A DNA stretch of 64,000 bases from JADLHS01 sp039806955 (lineage in GTDB: Bacteria; Verrucomicrobiota; Verrucomicrobiia; Limisphaerales; JADLHS01), in the NCBI GenBank assembly GCA_039806955.1, contig JBDHQI010000001.1, positions 173,315 to 237,314 on the forward strand, in the 5' to 3' direction. Below, piece by piece: positions 9,147 to 17,500 of this stretch. The notes beneath the pieces were generated by a model, which saw only the letters and a list, made by a program, of their open reading frames with translations, was not told the DNA's origin and did no database searches. The translations under genes were made by a program, and so were the position numbers. The number at the start of each line of letters is the position of its first letter. Positions within the stretch are counted from its first letter, which is position 1.

Positions 9147-9248
9147 CTAAATCGCGACGAACTTCGGCGTGAACTGGCCGCGCCAGCCGAAGAGGTTGCT
9201 CCGCGTCTTGTTGACGACATCCAGTTTTTGGCGGTCGAGGGTTTTCAT
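9147..9248 (-). CDS. 33-residue mini-ORF between the unknown gene and the methyltransferase
   Basis: The ORF starts 1 bp after the upstream stop (tgacatg) and ends with TAG seven bases before the methyltransferase start, so it fills the gap exactly. It encodes MKTLDRQKLDVVNKTRSN followed by LFGWRGQFTPKFVAI. The pattern NKTRSNLFxWRGQFxPxxV resembles the N terminus of DNA-methyltransferase-type proteins as I remember them, so this may be a truncated remnant of a second methyltransferase. It could also be a functional small protein that couples translation. It is too short to test by domain content. Confidence 0.45.
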   Translation of the reverse strand: MKTLDRQKLDVVNKTRSNLFGWRGQFTPKFVAI

Positions 9249-9249
9249 G

Positions 9250-10578
9250 TCATTGCGTAACGGCTGGCCCTCGAAATTGTGTTAGCAAAACAAGAGCCTG
9301 CTTGTTTACGTCATTTGCAGACCTCTTGATCGTCGCGTCAAAAAGTTTGCTTACTGGGCCAGGAGGCAATTCCAAATCGGTCAACCCAAGGGCAAAAATC
9401 AAATCGAGCCAGCGGGAAGTTGGTTTGCTTTCCGTGAGCTTCGACAGAATCTCCTGCTCACCGGAAAACACTTTTGAAAAGTATCGTTCCCACCGATCAC
9501 GACTCACATTCTTCATCTCACGTTCAGCAACCGATGCCGCATCCCAAGAGTGCCCGTAATAATTGCCAAGATAGACACAAAGATAAGCTCTCAAGCACTC
9601 CGCCAATGCTGGAACAGGAATGCTGCTTCCCATCGAAGCCAAGTGCTTTGTTGGTTCGGGTTCTGCGGCGTAATTCCCAAAACTGTGATGTGCGCTCAAC
9701 ACAGCTTGGGCAGCGCGCTTGAAGCTGTTAGACCTGAGATTTTCAGGCACGAAGTCAAAACCCTTAACGCGCAACAACGCCTTGCGAACGCCGGACACAG
9801 CCTGTGGACGATTGCCGACGTTTGATAGCTCGGCGAAAGTCGTGCCAACAGACCAGCGGTCGTCATCCGTCAACTTCGGCCACATGCCCGGCAGGAATGA
9901 GTTCAGATTTGCCAAGCCGTGTTCAAGTCGCGCTCCTTCTTCAGTTTTTGCCGCAGCCAAGAGAACTCGCAACGCCGTTCGGATAAAAAAGAGGGGAGAA
10001 TCTAGCAACTGGAGAATCCCAACGTCATCGTTTGCGAACGTTTCAGACAACAAGCGATCCCGAAACCGTGTAAAGTCTATCGCAGTTGTGCTTTCGTCAG
10101 AGCCAAAGATGTATTGCACGCAAGCGCGGGCAACGTTTCCCGCCTCTACTAAAGACATTTCTTCGCTCGCCTGCTCACTGTCGAAGTGGGAAACGGTTTC
10201 AAACCCTTGGCGAAGCCGCATCGCGCCAGTTGAATCAACAAAACCTAGTGCTTCCGCCAGATAAATTGTGTCGTGATCTGTAAGGACCGATTCGACTGAA
10301 GACTCCTCAGTGATGTCCTCACGATTCAACATCTCACCCAAGAACTTCATTCCAAGAGATGCAAGTCTGGCCCGCAGACGCGACATTGAACGACGCCACA
10401 GGTGTCCAGCACCCATTCCAAAATCACCCCGCTCAAATGCATTTACCAATGCGCGTTTGTCGGCGGGACGAAGGGCAACAGCATACTTCTCAACGATGAC
10501 AGCAGGTTGCGCGGCTTCCTTCGGAATTACCGTCGGTTTGGCGCTTTGCCACGGGATGATTGCGTTATTTGGCGGCAT
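9250..10578 (-). CDS. Unknown protein of the defence-like operon
   Basis: The chosen start is MPPNNAIIPWQ at 10578, because AGGAG lies seven bases upstream and the start overlaps the previous gene by 14 bp. The product has 442 residues with no signal peptide and no membrane segment. I recognise no domain. It is largely alpha-helical by composition, with an acidic N-terminal third and several WxxL/LxxAL helices, the look of a helical-repeat or scaffold protein. It sits between the DACNV-type sensor and the methyltransferase in a tightly packed operon, so a role in the same system (effector, adaptor or specificity partner) is inferred from context alone. Confidence 0.6.
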   Translation of the reverse strand: MPPNNAIIPWQSAKPTVIPKEAAQPAVIVEKYAVALRPADKRALVNAFERGDFGMGAGHLWRRSMSRLRARLASLGMKFLGEMLNREDITEESSVESVLTDHDTIYLAEALGFVDSTGAMRLRQGFETVSHFDSEQASEEMSLVEAGNVARACVQYIFGSDESTTAIDFTRFRDRLLSETFANDDVGILQLLDSPLFFIRTALRVLLAAAKTEEGARLEHGLANLNSFLPGMWPKLTDDDRWSVGTTFAELSNVGNRPQAVSGVRKALLRVKGFDFVPENLRSNSFKRAAQAVLSAHHSFGNYAAEPEPTKHLASMGSSIPVPALAECLRAYLCVYLGNYYGHSWDAASVAEREMKNVSRDRWERYFSKVFSGEQEILSKLTESKPTSRWLDLIFALGLTDLELPPGPVSKLFDATIKRSANDVNKQALVLLTQFRGPAVTQ

Positions 10579-11650
10579 GAGCGAACTCCTCATACTTGGT
10601 TAAACCATCTTGTGAGCACATAAACACACCCTTAAAAAAGGCGTGCTCTTTCAGCGAAAGAAACGCTCGCGTCCTCGCGCCACCTGCCGTGCCGGAGCTT
10701 TTTGAAGCTGGAATATGAACATTATAGCCCAGCAGCTTGCCATCTACGGAGAACACCGTCATTAAATCTGTCTCAACCATGCGCCGGGCCAGGCTGATTC
10801 GAGCTCGCAGGGTGCTATCACTCTCTAAAGTTGCTGGAACGTTTGCTTCATCAATTCGTGGCGCGGCTAAATCAATCGCCGGATCAAGCCATGCACCGTC
10901 GGGAAAAGCGATCTTACAAGCCGCGATGTTTTCCGGTGTTGATTCAAGAATTGACGCGATTAGACCGTGCCCTTCACGGCATGCTTGCTGGATCAATCGT
11001 TGTATGACTCTCTCTGTGTTGATTCGCGTAGCCTCGTCGCTTTTCTGCGCGACCTGTCGGGAAAAGGCGAGAATGTCCTCGGCTGCTTTGAGTAATTCAT
11101 CGCTCAAAGTAAGTGATACGACCCGCTGGCCTTTTATGGTTCGAAGCAATACCGCGCGTGAACCGTGCCGACGCAGAAACAGGATTGGGAATTCGCATCC
11201 TCCCGCAAAGCAATCGAACACCGACTCGTAAAGTGACGGCGCATCTGCACGAACATTCGTTGAGGCGATTCCATATCGTAGCTTATCGGCAGCGACCTCC
11301 AACACAACAACCCACGGTTCGACTGCAACCGGTGCGCATCTCTTGATCGAACGTCGAAAGCGACCAGGGCGTTCGGACGACTCACCACAAATGACCAATT
11401 GCACAGGATGTATCGGCTTCAGGCATTCAGAGAGCGACGTAGTGAGCAGAATGTCTGGGTATAGCGATCTTCCTTCCTCCCGGCAGTCTTCGATCATGCG
11501 CAGAACTTCAACCAATTCTTCGCGATCAAGGACTGAATTCTTGAAGCCAGCCTCGAAAAGAACTGTTCCGGCAAGGTCGTGAATGGACTCGGCGATTGAG
11601 CGAACCGCAGCCGGTTCATTCATCAAAGCTTCATTCGCGCCCTTTTTCAT
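10565..11650 (-). CDS. Putative DACNV-type sensor protein
   Basis: The protein has 361 residues from MKKGANEALM. The middle part (KRCAPVAVEPWVVVLEV, LRYGIASTNV, GSRAVLLRTIKGQRVVSL, RLIQQACREGHGLIASIL) and the C-terminal part (FSVDGKLLGYNVHIP, then GGARTRAFLSL, then GVFMCSQDG) follow the order seen in proteins annotated as putative sensor domain DACNV. That domain is a relative of the diadenylate cyclase fold with degenerate DGA and RHR-like motifs (here DGK and ARTRA), predicted in comparative genomics to sense nucleotides in conflict systems. The typical catalytic DGA/RHR residues are altered, so sensing rather than synthesis is more likely. It is the first full gene of the operon containing the methyltransferase and candidate endonuclease. 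The family call is from memory of motif order. Confidence 0.6.
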   Translation of the reverse strand: MKKGANEALMNEPAAVRSIAESIHDLAGTVLFEAGFKNSVLDREELVEVLRMIEDCREEGRSLYPDILLTTSLSECLKPIHPVQLVICGESSERPGRFRRSIKRCAPVAVEPWVVVLEVAADKLRYGIASTNVRADAPSLYESVFDCFAGGCEFPILFLRRHGSRAVLLRTIKGQRVVSLTLSDELLKAAEDILAFSRQVAQKSDEATRINTERVIQRLIQQACREGHGLIASILESTPENIAACKIAFPDGAWLDPAIDLAAPRIDEANVPATLESDSTLRARISLARRMVETDLMTVFSVDGKLLGYNVHIPASKSSGTAGGARTRAFLSLKEHAFFKGVFMCSQDGLTKYEEFAHAAK

Positions 11651-11669
11651 ATGACGAATACTATCCGTT

Positions 11670-11804
11670 TCACGCTTTCGCGTAAACCTCTGCGCCCTTC
11701 TCCACAAACTCCTTGGACTTCTCTTCCATGCCTTTCTTCAGCGATTCTTCCTCGCTCACGCCTTGTTCGGCGGCGTATTTGCGGACGTCTTCGGTGATCT
11801 TCAT
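11670..11804 (-). pseudogene. 3' fragment of thiC (phosphomethylpyrimidine synthase)
   Basis: A 44-codon frame encodes MKITEDVRKYAAEQGVSEEE and ends KGMEEKSKEFVEKGAEVYAKA. This matches the extreme C terminus of ThiC, where MKIT-[EQ]-D-[VI]-R follows the iron-sulfur cysteine motif. The upstream codons (SRPACV) keep a cysteine but diverge, so the rest of thiC is missing. It ends 19 bp before the DACNV gene. I read it as a relic of the chromosomal site next to which the defence operon inserted. If the frame is translated from its own ATG it could still act as a leader. Confidence 0.65.
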
Positions 11805-12016
11805 CACGCAAGCTGGACGCGATACTGAGTGCATGTCACGATTTCGGGTCCAGGCAATGTTGCTTTCATAGCCGGGAAATTATCACGTTCCAGGCTTTGG
11901 CGAAATCTCGTTTCTTTTGCGGCGAACTTCCATGCGCAGGCAGCATAACCAAAAGACAGGCTCAGGCCAAGAACTTGGCATTAGCCGAAATCGGGCGGAA
12001 CTCCTATCGTGTTCGC

Positions 12017-12733
12017 ATGAAAGCAACATTGAATGCAGTGACCATCAGACGGGCCAGCGAGCGCGGCCGTGCCGACCATGGCTGGCTGGATTCGCATCAC
12101 ACGTTCTCCTTCACGGACTACTACGACCCGGCGCACATGGGCTTCCGCTCGTTGCGGGTCATCAACGATGATCGCATCGCGCCGGGACATGGTTTCGGCA
12201 CGCATCCGCACCGCGACATGGAGATTTTCAGCTACGTGCTGGAAGGGGCGTTGCAGCACAAGGACAGCATGGGCAACGGCCGTGTGCTCAAGCCGGGGCA
12301 GATTCAACTGATGAGCGCCGGTCGCGGCGTCACGCACAGCGAGTTCAATCCCAGCCCCAGCGAGCCGATGCGGCTGCTGCAAATCTGGATTCAACCCCGG
12401 CAGCGCGGCCTCACGCCGAGCTACACCGAGTGGCATCCACAACCGGGCCATGCAGACGAGCCGAAGGTGCTGGTCATCTCGCCGGACGGACGCGACGGAT
12501 CGGCAACGATTCATCAGGACGCGGAAGTCTATCGCATCCGCCTCCAGCCCGGCCAGACGGTGACGCACGAACTCAAAGCGGGTCGCGGCGCGTGGCTGCA
12601 AATCGCCGAAGGCGCTTTGACGCTCAACGGCGTTGCGTTGGCGACCGGCGACGGTGCGAGCACGGAAGAACCCGGAACACTCAAACTCACCGCATCCAAG
12701 GCAACTGAGGCGTTGTTGTTTGACCTCGCCTGA
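12017..12733 (+). CDS. Pirin-family protein (YhhW-like bicupin)
   Basis: The 238-residue product is a bicupin of the pirin/YhhW type; family members are iron proteins, and YhhW can act as a quercetin 2,3-dioxygenase. The metal ligands are visible as His63 and His65 in GTHPHRDME, and His107 and Glu109 in GVTHSEF. DSHHTFSFTDYYDP near residue 25 is the family's other signature. The frame is open upstream to 11897, but the internal start MKATLNAVTI at 12017 matches the family's N terminus. It is followed 52 bp later by the YcaC-like hydrolase on the same strand; the pair probably forms an operon, opposite in direction to nearly all neighbours. Confidence 0.92.
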   Translation: MKATLNAVTIRRASERGRADHGWLDSHHTFSFTDYYDPAHMGFRSLRVINDDRIAPGHGFGTHPHRDMEIFSYVLEGALQHKDSMGNGRVLKPGQIQLMSAGRGVTHSEFNPSPSEPMRLLQIWIQPRQRGLTPSYTEWHPQPGHADEPKVLVISPDGRDGSATIHQDAEVYRIRLQPGQTVTHELKAGRGAWLQIAEGALTLNGVALATGDGASTEEPGTLKLTASKATEALLFDLA

Positions 12734-12785
12734 ACCCATTCCCCGTAAACACGAACTAACACACAACAAACGAAAAGACAAAACC

Positions 12786-13418
12786 ATGAGTGCATTCAAA
12801 TACAACCGCTTGGACAAAAACAATGTCGCTGTGTTGCTGGTGGATCATCAGACCGGCCTGACCAATCTCGTCCAGGATTTTTCGCCGGACGATTTCAAGA
12901 ACAACGTCCTGGCGCTGGCTGACTCGGCCAAATACTTCAAGTTGCCGACGGTCCTTACCACGAGTTTCGAGGACGGTCCGAATGGTCCGCTCGTGCCGGA
13001 ATTGAAGGCGCTGTTTCCCGACGCGCCCTACATTGCGCGCCCCGGCAATATCAACGCCTGGGACAACCCGGACTTTGTGAAGGCGGTCAAGGCGACGGGG
13101 AAGAAGCAACTGCTCGTCGCGGGCATCGTCACCGAGGTGTGCGTGGCGTTTCCGGTGCTGTCGGCGCTGGAGGAAGGTTACGAGGTGTTCGTCGTCACGG
13201 ACGCCTCGGGCACGTTCAACAAGACCACGCGCGACGCGGCATGGTTTCGGATGCAGCAGGCGGGCGCGCAGTTGATGACATGGTTCGGCGTCGCCTGCGA
13301 ACTGCACCGCGACTGGCGCAACGATATCGAGGGTTTGGGCGCGCTGTTCTCCAATCACCTGCCGAACTACCGCTGCCTCATCAACAGCTACCTGTCCGCC
13401 AGCGCCAGGAAGAAGTAA
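12786..13418 (+). CDS. ycaC: Isochorismatase-family hydrolase, YcaC-like
   Basis: The 210-residue protein is strikingly close to Escherichia coli YcaC from end to end, for example LLVDHQTGL near the N terminus, GPNGPLVPELKALFPDAPYI, RPGNINAWDNPDFVKAVK and TWFGVACELHRDWRNDIEGL. The cysteine-hydrolase triad is represented by Asp in LLVDHQ, Lys in VKATGKK and the nucleophile Cys in VTEVCVAFP. YcaC forms an octamer with unknown natural substrate; aliphatic amides have been discussed. The high conservation with a gammaproteobacterial protein compared with the rest of the window may reflect transfer or simply a slowly evolving family. Confidence 0.93.
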   Translation: MSAFKYNRLDKNNVAVLLVDHQTGLTNLVQDFSPDDFKNNVLALADSAKYFKLPTVLTTSFEDGPNGPLVPELKALFPDAPYIARPGNINAWDNPDFVKAVKATGKKQLLVAGIVTEVCVAFPVLSALEEGYEVFVVTDASGTFNKTTRDAAWFRMQQAGAQLMTWFGVACELHRDWRNDIEGLGALFSNHLPNYRCLINSYLSASARKK

Positions 13419-13525
13419 TCTTGCGCGCCAGAGTGCCAATGCGACCACCATTGCCGGCAGCTCTCGGCAAAATCCCGGCAAGTTCATTCATCATTAACTC
13501 GTTGCTGGTCAGGTTGCATTGCCTT

Positions 13526-14269
13526 TCAAGAACTCTGTGTCTGGACCGCGTACCGCAACCACACGGCCCCGCCATCCAGCACGCGGTGACTGGCGAGCGT
13601 GATTGAAGTGACCTTCGCGTCCCGGCGACCGTCCGCTGCGCCCGACTGAAAAATGCTCGGCGCTCCTTCGCTGCCGTCCACAGCGGGAAAGAGAATCAGG
13701 CTGATCTCATCCACGAGCCCTTCGCGCAGGAAGGTGCCGTTGGTGATGCCGCCGCCCTGGAGGGCGAGCCGCTTCACCCCGAGTTCGCGCGTGAGCGTGT
13801 CCAAGGCCAGCGGGAGGTCGAGGTTCGTTTTCCCGGCAAACAGATACGAAACGCCGTCTGCGCGAAGGCCCGCCAGGTGCGCATCCGTCACTTGTTCGGT
13901 CAGAACGACCACGATGTGATCGCCCTCTACGTCCGATCGTCCCCAGGCGATTTTCCCCTGGGGATCGAGCACGACGCCGTATGCCTTCGTATCTTGCCGG
14001 GCGAACCACGCCTCGCGCGGAAATGTCGCTCCCGATTGAGCCGGGTAACTTGTCCCCTCAACCGCATACTCCTGGCCGGTGGTGCGGCCGACGATCCAGG
14101 CATCCACCGCGAGTTCCTGGAAGACGCGCTCGAACAGTCCGTCCGCGACCACACCCTCTGGACGCCAGCGGTCCAGCAGGGTGCGGCCGTCGAGACTCGA
14201 AGCCATGTGGCAGATGACGTGTGGTTTCATGGGATTCAATGCGATCTCGGGACTGGTTTGCGTCGCCAT
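13526..14269 (-). CDS. RibD C-terminal / dihydrofolate-reductase-like protein
   Basis: The 247-residue protein belongs to the RibD_C (bacterial bifunctional deaminase-reductase C-terminal) group. HVICHMASSLDGRTL near the N terminus is the family's hallmark, then WIVGRTTGQEY, LFAGKTNLDLPLALDTL and LALQGGGITNGTFLREGLVDEISL, which forms the NADPH-binding and C-terminal core. Stand-alone members reduce unknown substrates. It starts 14 bp after the AKR stop and so is the second gene of the operon controlled by the operator at 15228. A shorter start at 14230 (MKPHVICHM) is equally possible; neither has a good ribosome binding site. Confidence 0.85.
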   Translation of the reverse strand: MATQTSPEIALNPMKPHVICHMASSLDGRTLLDRWRPEGVVADGLFERVFQELAVDAWIVGRTTGQEYAVEGTSYPAQSGATFPREAWFARQDTKAYGVVLDPQGKIAWGRSDVEGDHIVVVLTEQVTDAHLAGLRADGVSYLFAGKTNLDLPLALDTLTRELGVKRLALQGGGITNGTFLREGLVDEISLILFPAVDGSEGAPSIFQSGAADGRRDAKVTSITLASHRVLDGGAVWLRYAVQTQSS

Positions 14270-14283
14270 GGTGGCCGGTTTCC

Positions 14284-15192
14284 TCAGTCATCAATCGTGA
14301 TCCGGTACGAGTTCCGGTCGAAGGTTTCCGGATTGCCGCCGGCGCGAACACCGGTGTCCAGCGCATCAATCGCCGCGATCTCGTCGGGCGCGAGCGCGAA
14401 ATCGAAGACGTTGAAATTCTCGGCGATGCGTTCCGGGCGCACCGACTTGGGGATCGCCGAGAAACCGTGTGCGAGATGCCAGCGGATCACGACCTGTGCG
14501 GGTGTCTTGCCGTATTTCCGGGCGAGTCCGGTAATCAGCGGGTGCGTCAGCGGACTGTCGGCTCCGCCGGTGACGGCGTTCTTGTTGCGCAGGTAGGTGC
14601 CGCCAATGGGCGACCACGATTGGGTGACGATGCCGTGACGCTGGTTCGCCTCGCGCACGGCCCGCCCGGTAAAGTAGGGGTTCAGCTCAACCTGATTCAC
14701 CGCCGGGACGATGTCGGTTTGGGCGATGAGGTTTTCCAGGTGCTGGGGCTGGAAGTTGGAGACGCCGATTGCGCGGGCGCGGCCCTCGGCCAGGAGTTTT
14801 TCGACCACTTTATAGGAGGCGATGGTCGCCGCGAAATCCGTGGGGACCGGCCAATGCAGCAGATACAAATCAATCTGGTCCAGTCCGAGCCGCCGCAGGC
14901 TTGCGTCGAACGCATGCCGCGCCGAATCGTGCCCGTAGTCGGCCACCCACAGTTTCGTGGTGATGAAAATCTCGTCCCGCTTGATGCCGGAGCGGCGGAT
15001 GCCTTCGCCGACCTGACGCTCGTTGTTGTAAGCCGCCGCCGTGTCAATGAGCCGGTAGCCTCCGGCGATGGCACAGGCGACTGCGTTGGCGGTTTGCTCC
15101 GGAGACGTCAGAAACACGCCCAACCCGAGGGCAGGCATGGTGACGCCGTTGTTCAATTTGACGTGTCGAGTGGCGGTAGAGTTCGTTGTCAT
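14284..15192 (-). CDS. Aldo/keto reductase, 2,5-diketogluconate-reductase type
   Basis: This is a 302-residue NADPH-dependent aldo/keto reductase. The catalytic tetrad is intact: Asp50 and Tyr55 in RLIDTAAAYNNE, Lys80 in FITTKLW and His113 in LYLLHWPVP. The C-terminal cofactor loop is IPKSVRPERIAENFNVFDF. Members of this group reduce aldehydes and ketones; the substrate here is unknown. It lacks a signal peptide. Its ATG lies inside the conserved promoter element (TTGCGTTATGACAAC), so its mRNA would be leaderless or nearly so if transcription starts where the element suggests. It is one of seven intact AKR genes in the window. Confidence 0.92.
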   Translation of the reverse strand: MTTNSTATRHVKLNNGVTMPALGLGVFLTSPEQTANAVACAIAGGYRLIDTAAAYNNERQVGEGIRRSGIKRDEIFITTKLWVADYGHDSARHAFDASLRRLGLDQIDLYLLHWPVPTDFAATIASYKVVEKLLAEGRARAIGVSNFQPQHLENLIAQTDIVPAVNQVELNPYFTGRAVREANQRHGIVTQSWSPIGGTYLRNKNAVTGGADSPLTHPLITGLARKYGKTPAQVVIRWHLAHGFSAIPKSVRPERIAENFNVFDFALAPDEIAAIDALDTGVRAGGNPETFDRNSYRITIDD

Positions 15193-15195
15193 AAC

Positions 15196-15264
15196 GCAAG
15201 CATTTTGCCATCGGTTGCGGAGACCTGCTCTCGTGATCCTGCGATCCCTGTCGCAATTCTGCGG
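15196..15264 (-). promoter_or_regulatory. Tandem operator copy 2 with TGGCA-N6-TTGC element
   Basis: On the minus strand CCGCAGAATTGCGACAG (15264-15248) and TCGCAGGATCACGAGAG (15244-15228) form direct repeats 20 bp apart. Seventeen bases downstream is TGGCAAAATGCTTGC (15210-15196), a full match to the sigma-54 layout with GG and GC separated by 10 bp. The AKR start codon follows 3 bp later at 15192. Confidence 0.65.
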
Positions 15265-15404
15265 GAAACATAAACCCGCAATCCGAGGTAGCGGCGAGCC
15301 TCCCGACTTGCCGTAGAACCGGGCTTCCCAGCCTGGCGGAAAGATTCGCGCGCCGATGCCGAACGGGATTTAACGCAAAGCCGTCAAGACGCGGAGACGC
15401 AAAG

Positions 15405-15624
15405 AGTCAGGCAGCGCCGTAGGCGCGACATCTTTGTAGCAACCCCCGATCGGCAAATCACAAGCCCCGTCAGGGGGCGCCATTGTCTGCGATGACGCGC
15501 TCGTTCAACTGATCCAGCGGTTGCGGTCTGATGATGTCGCTCCTGACGGAGCTTCGGAATCGTTTAGCATTTGGTTCTACAACGATGTCGCCCCTGATGG
15601 GGCTGGACTATTGCGCCCAACGCA
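15405..15624. repeat. REP-like palindromic repeat block, left of the transposase
   Basis: This non-coding block is a string of short imperfect palindromes: gcgccgtaggcgcgacatc, ccccgtcagggggcgcc, gatgtcgctcctgacggagc and tcgcccctgatggggct. Variants of the same units recur at 16100-16440 and 36480-36825. They abut the IS200-type transposase gene, as expected for REP elements mobilised by REP-associated tyrosine transposases. A further dispersed motif, aacgcaaagccgtcaagacg, occurs at 15372 and again near 26720. Confidence 0.7.
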
Positions 15625-16092
15625 TTATCCCCCGCCAATTGGCTTGAAGATATAGCGCTGGTCGTATGCCACCTCGAACTTGTCCAGCAGCGCGGTATAT
15701 TCGTCGAGAAACGATTTCTTCGCGTGGTGCTTCTGCTGGTTCTCAATGTAACGAATCACCGCGCCGAGTTGAGAACGTGAATAGGAAAACGCACCGAATC
15801 CTTCCTGCCACGAGAATCGTCCCATCACCCAGCGCTTGTCATTGATGAAGCGAGAGGAGTTCGCCTTGATGTCGCGCACGAGTTCCGAGAGCGCGGCATC
15901 GGGCCGCAAGCCAACGAGCAGATGCAAATGATCCGGCAGGTTATTTATCGCAATCAGCTTGTGCCTCTGACCCGAGACGATGCCGGTGATGTATTTCTGG
16001 AGCTCGTCATTGTGCTCGGACGCAATAAGGCTTTGGCGGCCTTCGACGGCGAACACGACCTGGATGTAGATTTGGGTATAGGTGTTGGCCAT
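15625..16092 (-). mobile_element. IS200-like / REP-associated tyrosine transposase
   Basis: The 155-residue protein is a Y1_Tnp (PF01797) HUH transposase. It begins MANTYTQIYIQVVFAV, contains the metal-binding HUH motif in NLPDHLHLLVGL near residue 70, and the catalytic tyrosine helix near VIRYIENQQKHHAKK. The start at 16092 was chosen because family members begin with T-x-I-x-x-H/Q-x-V-F; the frame is open further upstream into the repeats. Palindromic REP-like units lie on both sides, with no classical inverted terminal repeats. It probably cuts single-stranded hairpins of those repeats. Confidence 0.85.
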
Positions 16093-16440
16093 GCGCGGAA
16101 GATGCCGCTCCTGACGGAGCTTGGGAATCTTCTTTTGGTCGGGATCTACAAAGATGACGCACCTACGGTGCTCCCGACGACGCGTGCAGGACAAGAATCA
16201 TGCACCTGCGGCGCTCCCGCCAACGCGCGAGGGCGTAATACCGGCCAGCGCCGTAGGCGCGACATCGTTGTAGAAACCCCGACCTGGAGATTCCAAGCCC
16301 CGTCAGGGGCGGCATCGTCTGATGGGATGCGCCCGTTCAACCAATCCGGGGGCTACGGTCTGATGATGTCGCTGACGGAGCTTGGAAATCATTGTCGCGG
16401 TGGTTCTACAAAGATCCCCTGACGGGGCTTGCTTCCCGAC
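16093..16440. repeat. REP-like palindromic repeat block, right of the transposase
   Basis: The block contains gccgctcctgacggagctt, gcacctacggtgctc, cacctgcggcgctcc, cgccgtaggcgcgacatc, ccccgtcaggggcggcatc and tcccctgacggggctt. About 180 bp (16145-16330) aligns with 36531-36720, where no transposase is present. No gene is seen in this stretch. Confidence 0.7.
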
Positions 16441-16448
16441 GCCGTTAT

Positions 16449-17459
16449 TCAGCTTGACGGCGCTTCGCGGCCGACCATCGCTATCTGTTGCGGCGCGTAG
16501 CGTTCGCCCTCGATGGGGATTTGCGCGGCGGCGCTCTCGATCTCGCTCAGATCGGCTTCCGAGAGGGCGACCCTGGCGGCACCCAGATTTTCTTCAAGCC
16601 GGTGCAGCTTGGTCGTGCCGGGGATCGGAACGATGTAAGGCCGCTGCGCGAGCAGCCACGCCAGCGCGATCTGCGCCGGGGTCGCGCCCTTCTGGCTGGC
16701 GACCCGCTGCAACAAATCCACCAGCGCCTGGTTCTTCTGCATGGCCTCGGGCGAGAAGCGCGGAACGCTCTTGCGGAAATCGCCGTCACCCAGCTTGAAG
16801 TCCTTGCCCATCGCTCCGGTGAGGAAGCCCTTGCCGAGCGGACTGTAAGGCACGAAGCCGATGCCCAGCTCGTCGCAGGCGGCGAGGATGCCGTTGCTCT
16901 CGACCGCGCGCCACCACAGCGAATACTCATTCTGAACGGCCGCCACCGGCAGCACGACATGGGCGCGGCGCAGCGTTTGCACACCCGGTTCCGACATGCC
17001 GAAATGTCTGACCTTGCCCTCGGCAATCAGCGCTTTGACGGTGCCGGCCACGTCCTCAATCGGCACGGTCGGATCCACGCGATGCTGATACAGCAGGTCA
17101 ATCGTCTCGATGCCGAGCCGCTTCAGCGAACCGTCCACGGCCTGGCGGATGCGTTCCGGCCGGCTGCAGACGCCACGGTTCTCACCGGTTTTGAAATCAA
17201 TGTCGAATCCGAACTTGGTGGCGATCACGACCTGATCGCGGAAGGGTCGCAGCGCCTTGCCAACCACCTCCTCGTTGGTGAAGGGGCCATAGACCTCCGC
17301 GGTGTCGAAGAACGTCACGCCGCGCTCCACGGCGGCGCGGATCAGCGCCACGCCTTCCGGCGTGGACAACTTCGTGGCGTAGCTGAAGCTGATGCCCATG
17401 CAGCCGAGGCCGAGGGCGGAGACTTCCAGATTGCTGTTTCCAAGTTTGCGTTTTTGCAT
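16449..17459 (-). CDS. Aldo/keto reductase, YajO/Tas-like
   Basis: This 336-residue protein starts MQKRKLGNSNLEVSALGLGC and belongs to the longer AKR branch (YajO/AKR13-like). Tetrad residues are Asp52 and Tyr57 in FFDTAEVYGPF, Lys82 in VIATKFGF and the His in LLYQHRVDP. The cofactor-binding end reads LAQRPYIVPIPGTTKLHRLEEN. It is the last gene of a ten-gene minus-strand operon that begins at 26499 and is preceded by an operator at 26600. No signal peptide. Substrate unknown. Confidence 0.92.
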   Translation of the reverse strand: MQKRKLGNSNLEVSALGLGCMGISFSYATKLSTPEGVALIRAAVERGVTFFDTAEVYGPFTNEEVVGKALRPFRDQVVIATKFGFDIDFKTGENRGVCSRPERIRQAVDGSLKRLGIETIDLLYQHRVDPTVPIEDVAGTVKALIAEGKVRHFGMSEPGVQTLRRAHVVLPVAAVQNEYSLWWRAVESNGILAACDELGIGFVPYSPLGKGFLTGAMGKDFKLGDGDFRKSVPRFSPEAMQKNQALVDLLQRVASQKGATPAQIALAWLLAQRPYIVPIPGTTKLHRLEENLGAARVALSEADLSEIESAAAQIPIEGERYAPQQIAMVGREAPSS

Positions 17460-17500
17460 GGCTTAATCCTCGATGGTGTTGGTGAGTGTTTCGATGTCGC

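Noticed and set aside
15405..16440. CRISPR-like array
   Set aside because: The repeats are palindromic but differ in sequence and spacing and flank an IS200-like transposase, so REP-like elements are the better explanation.
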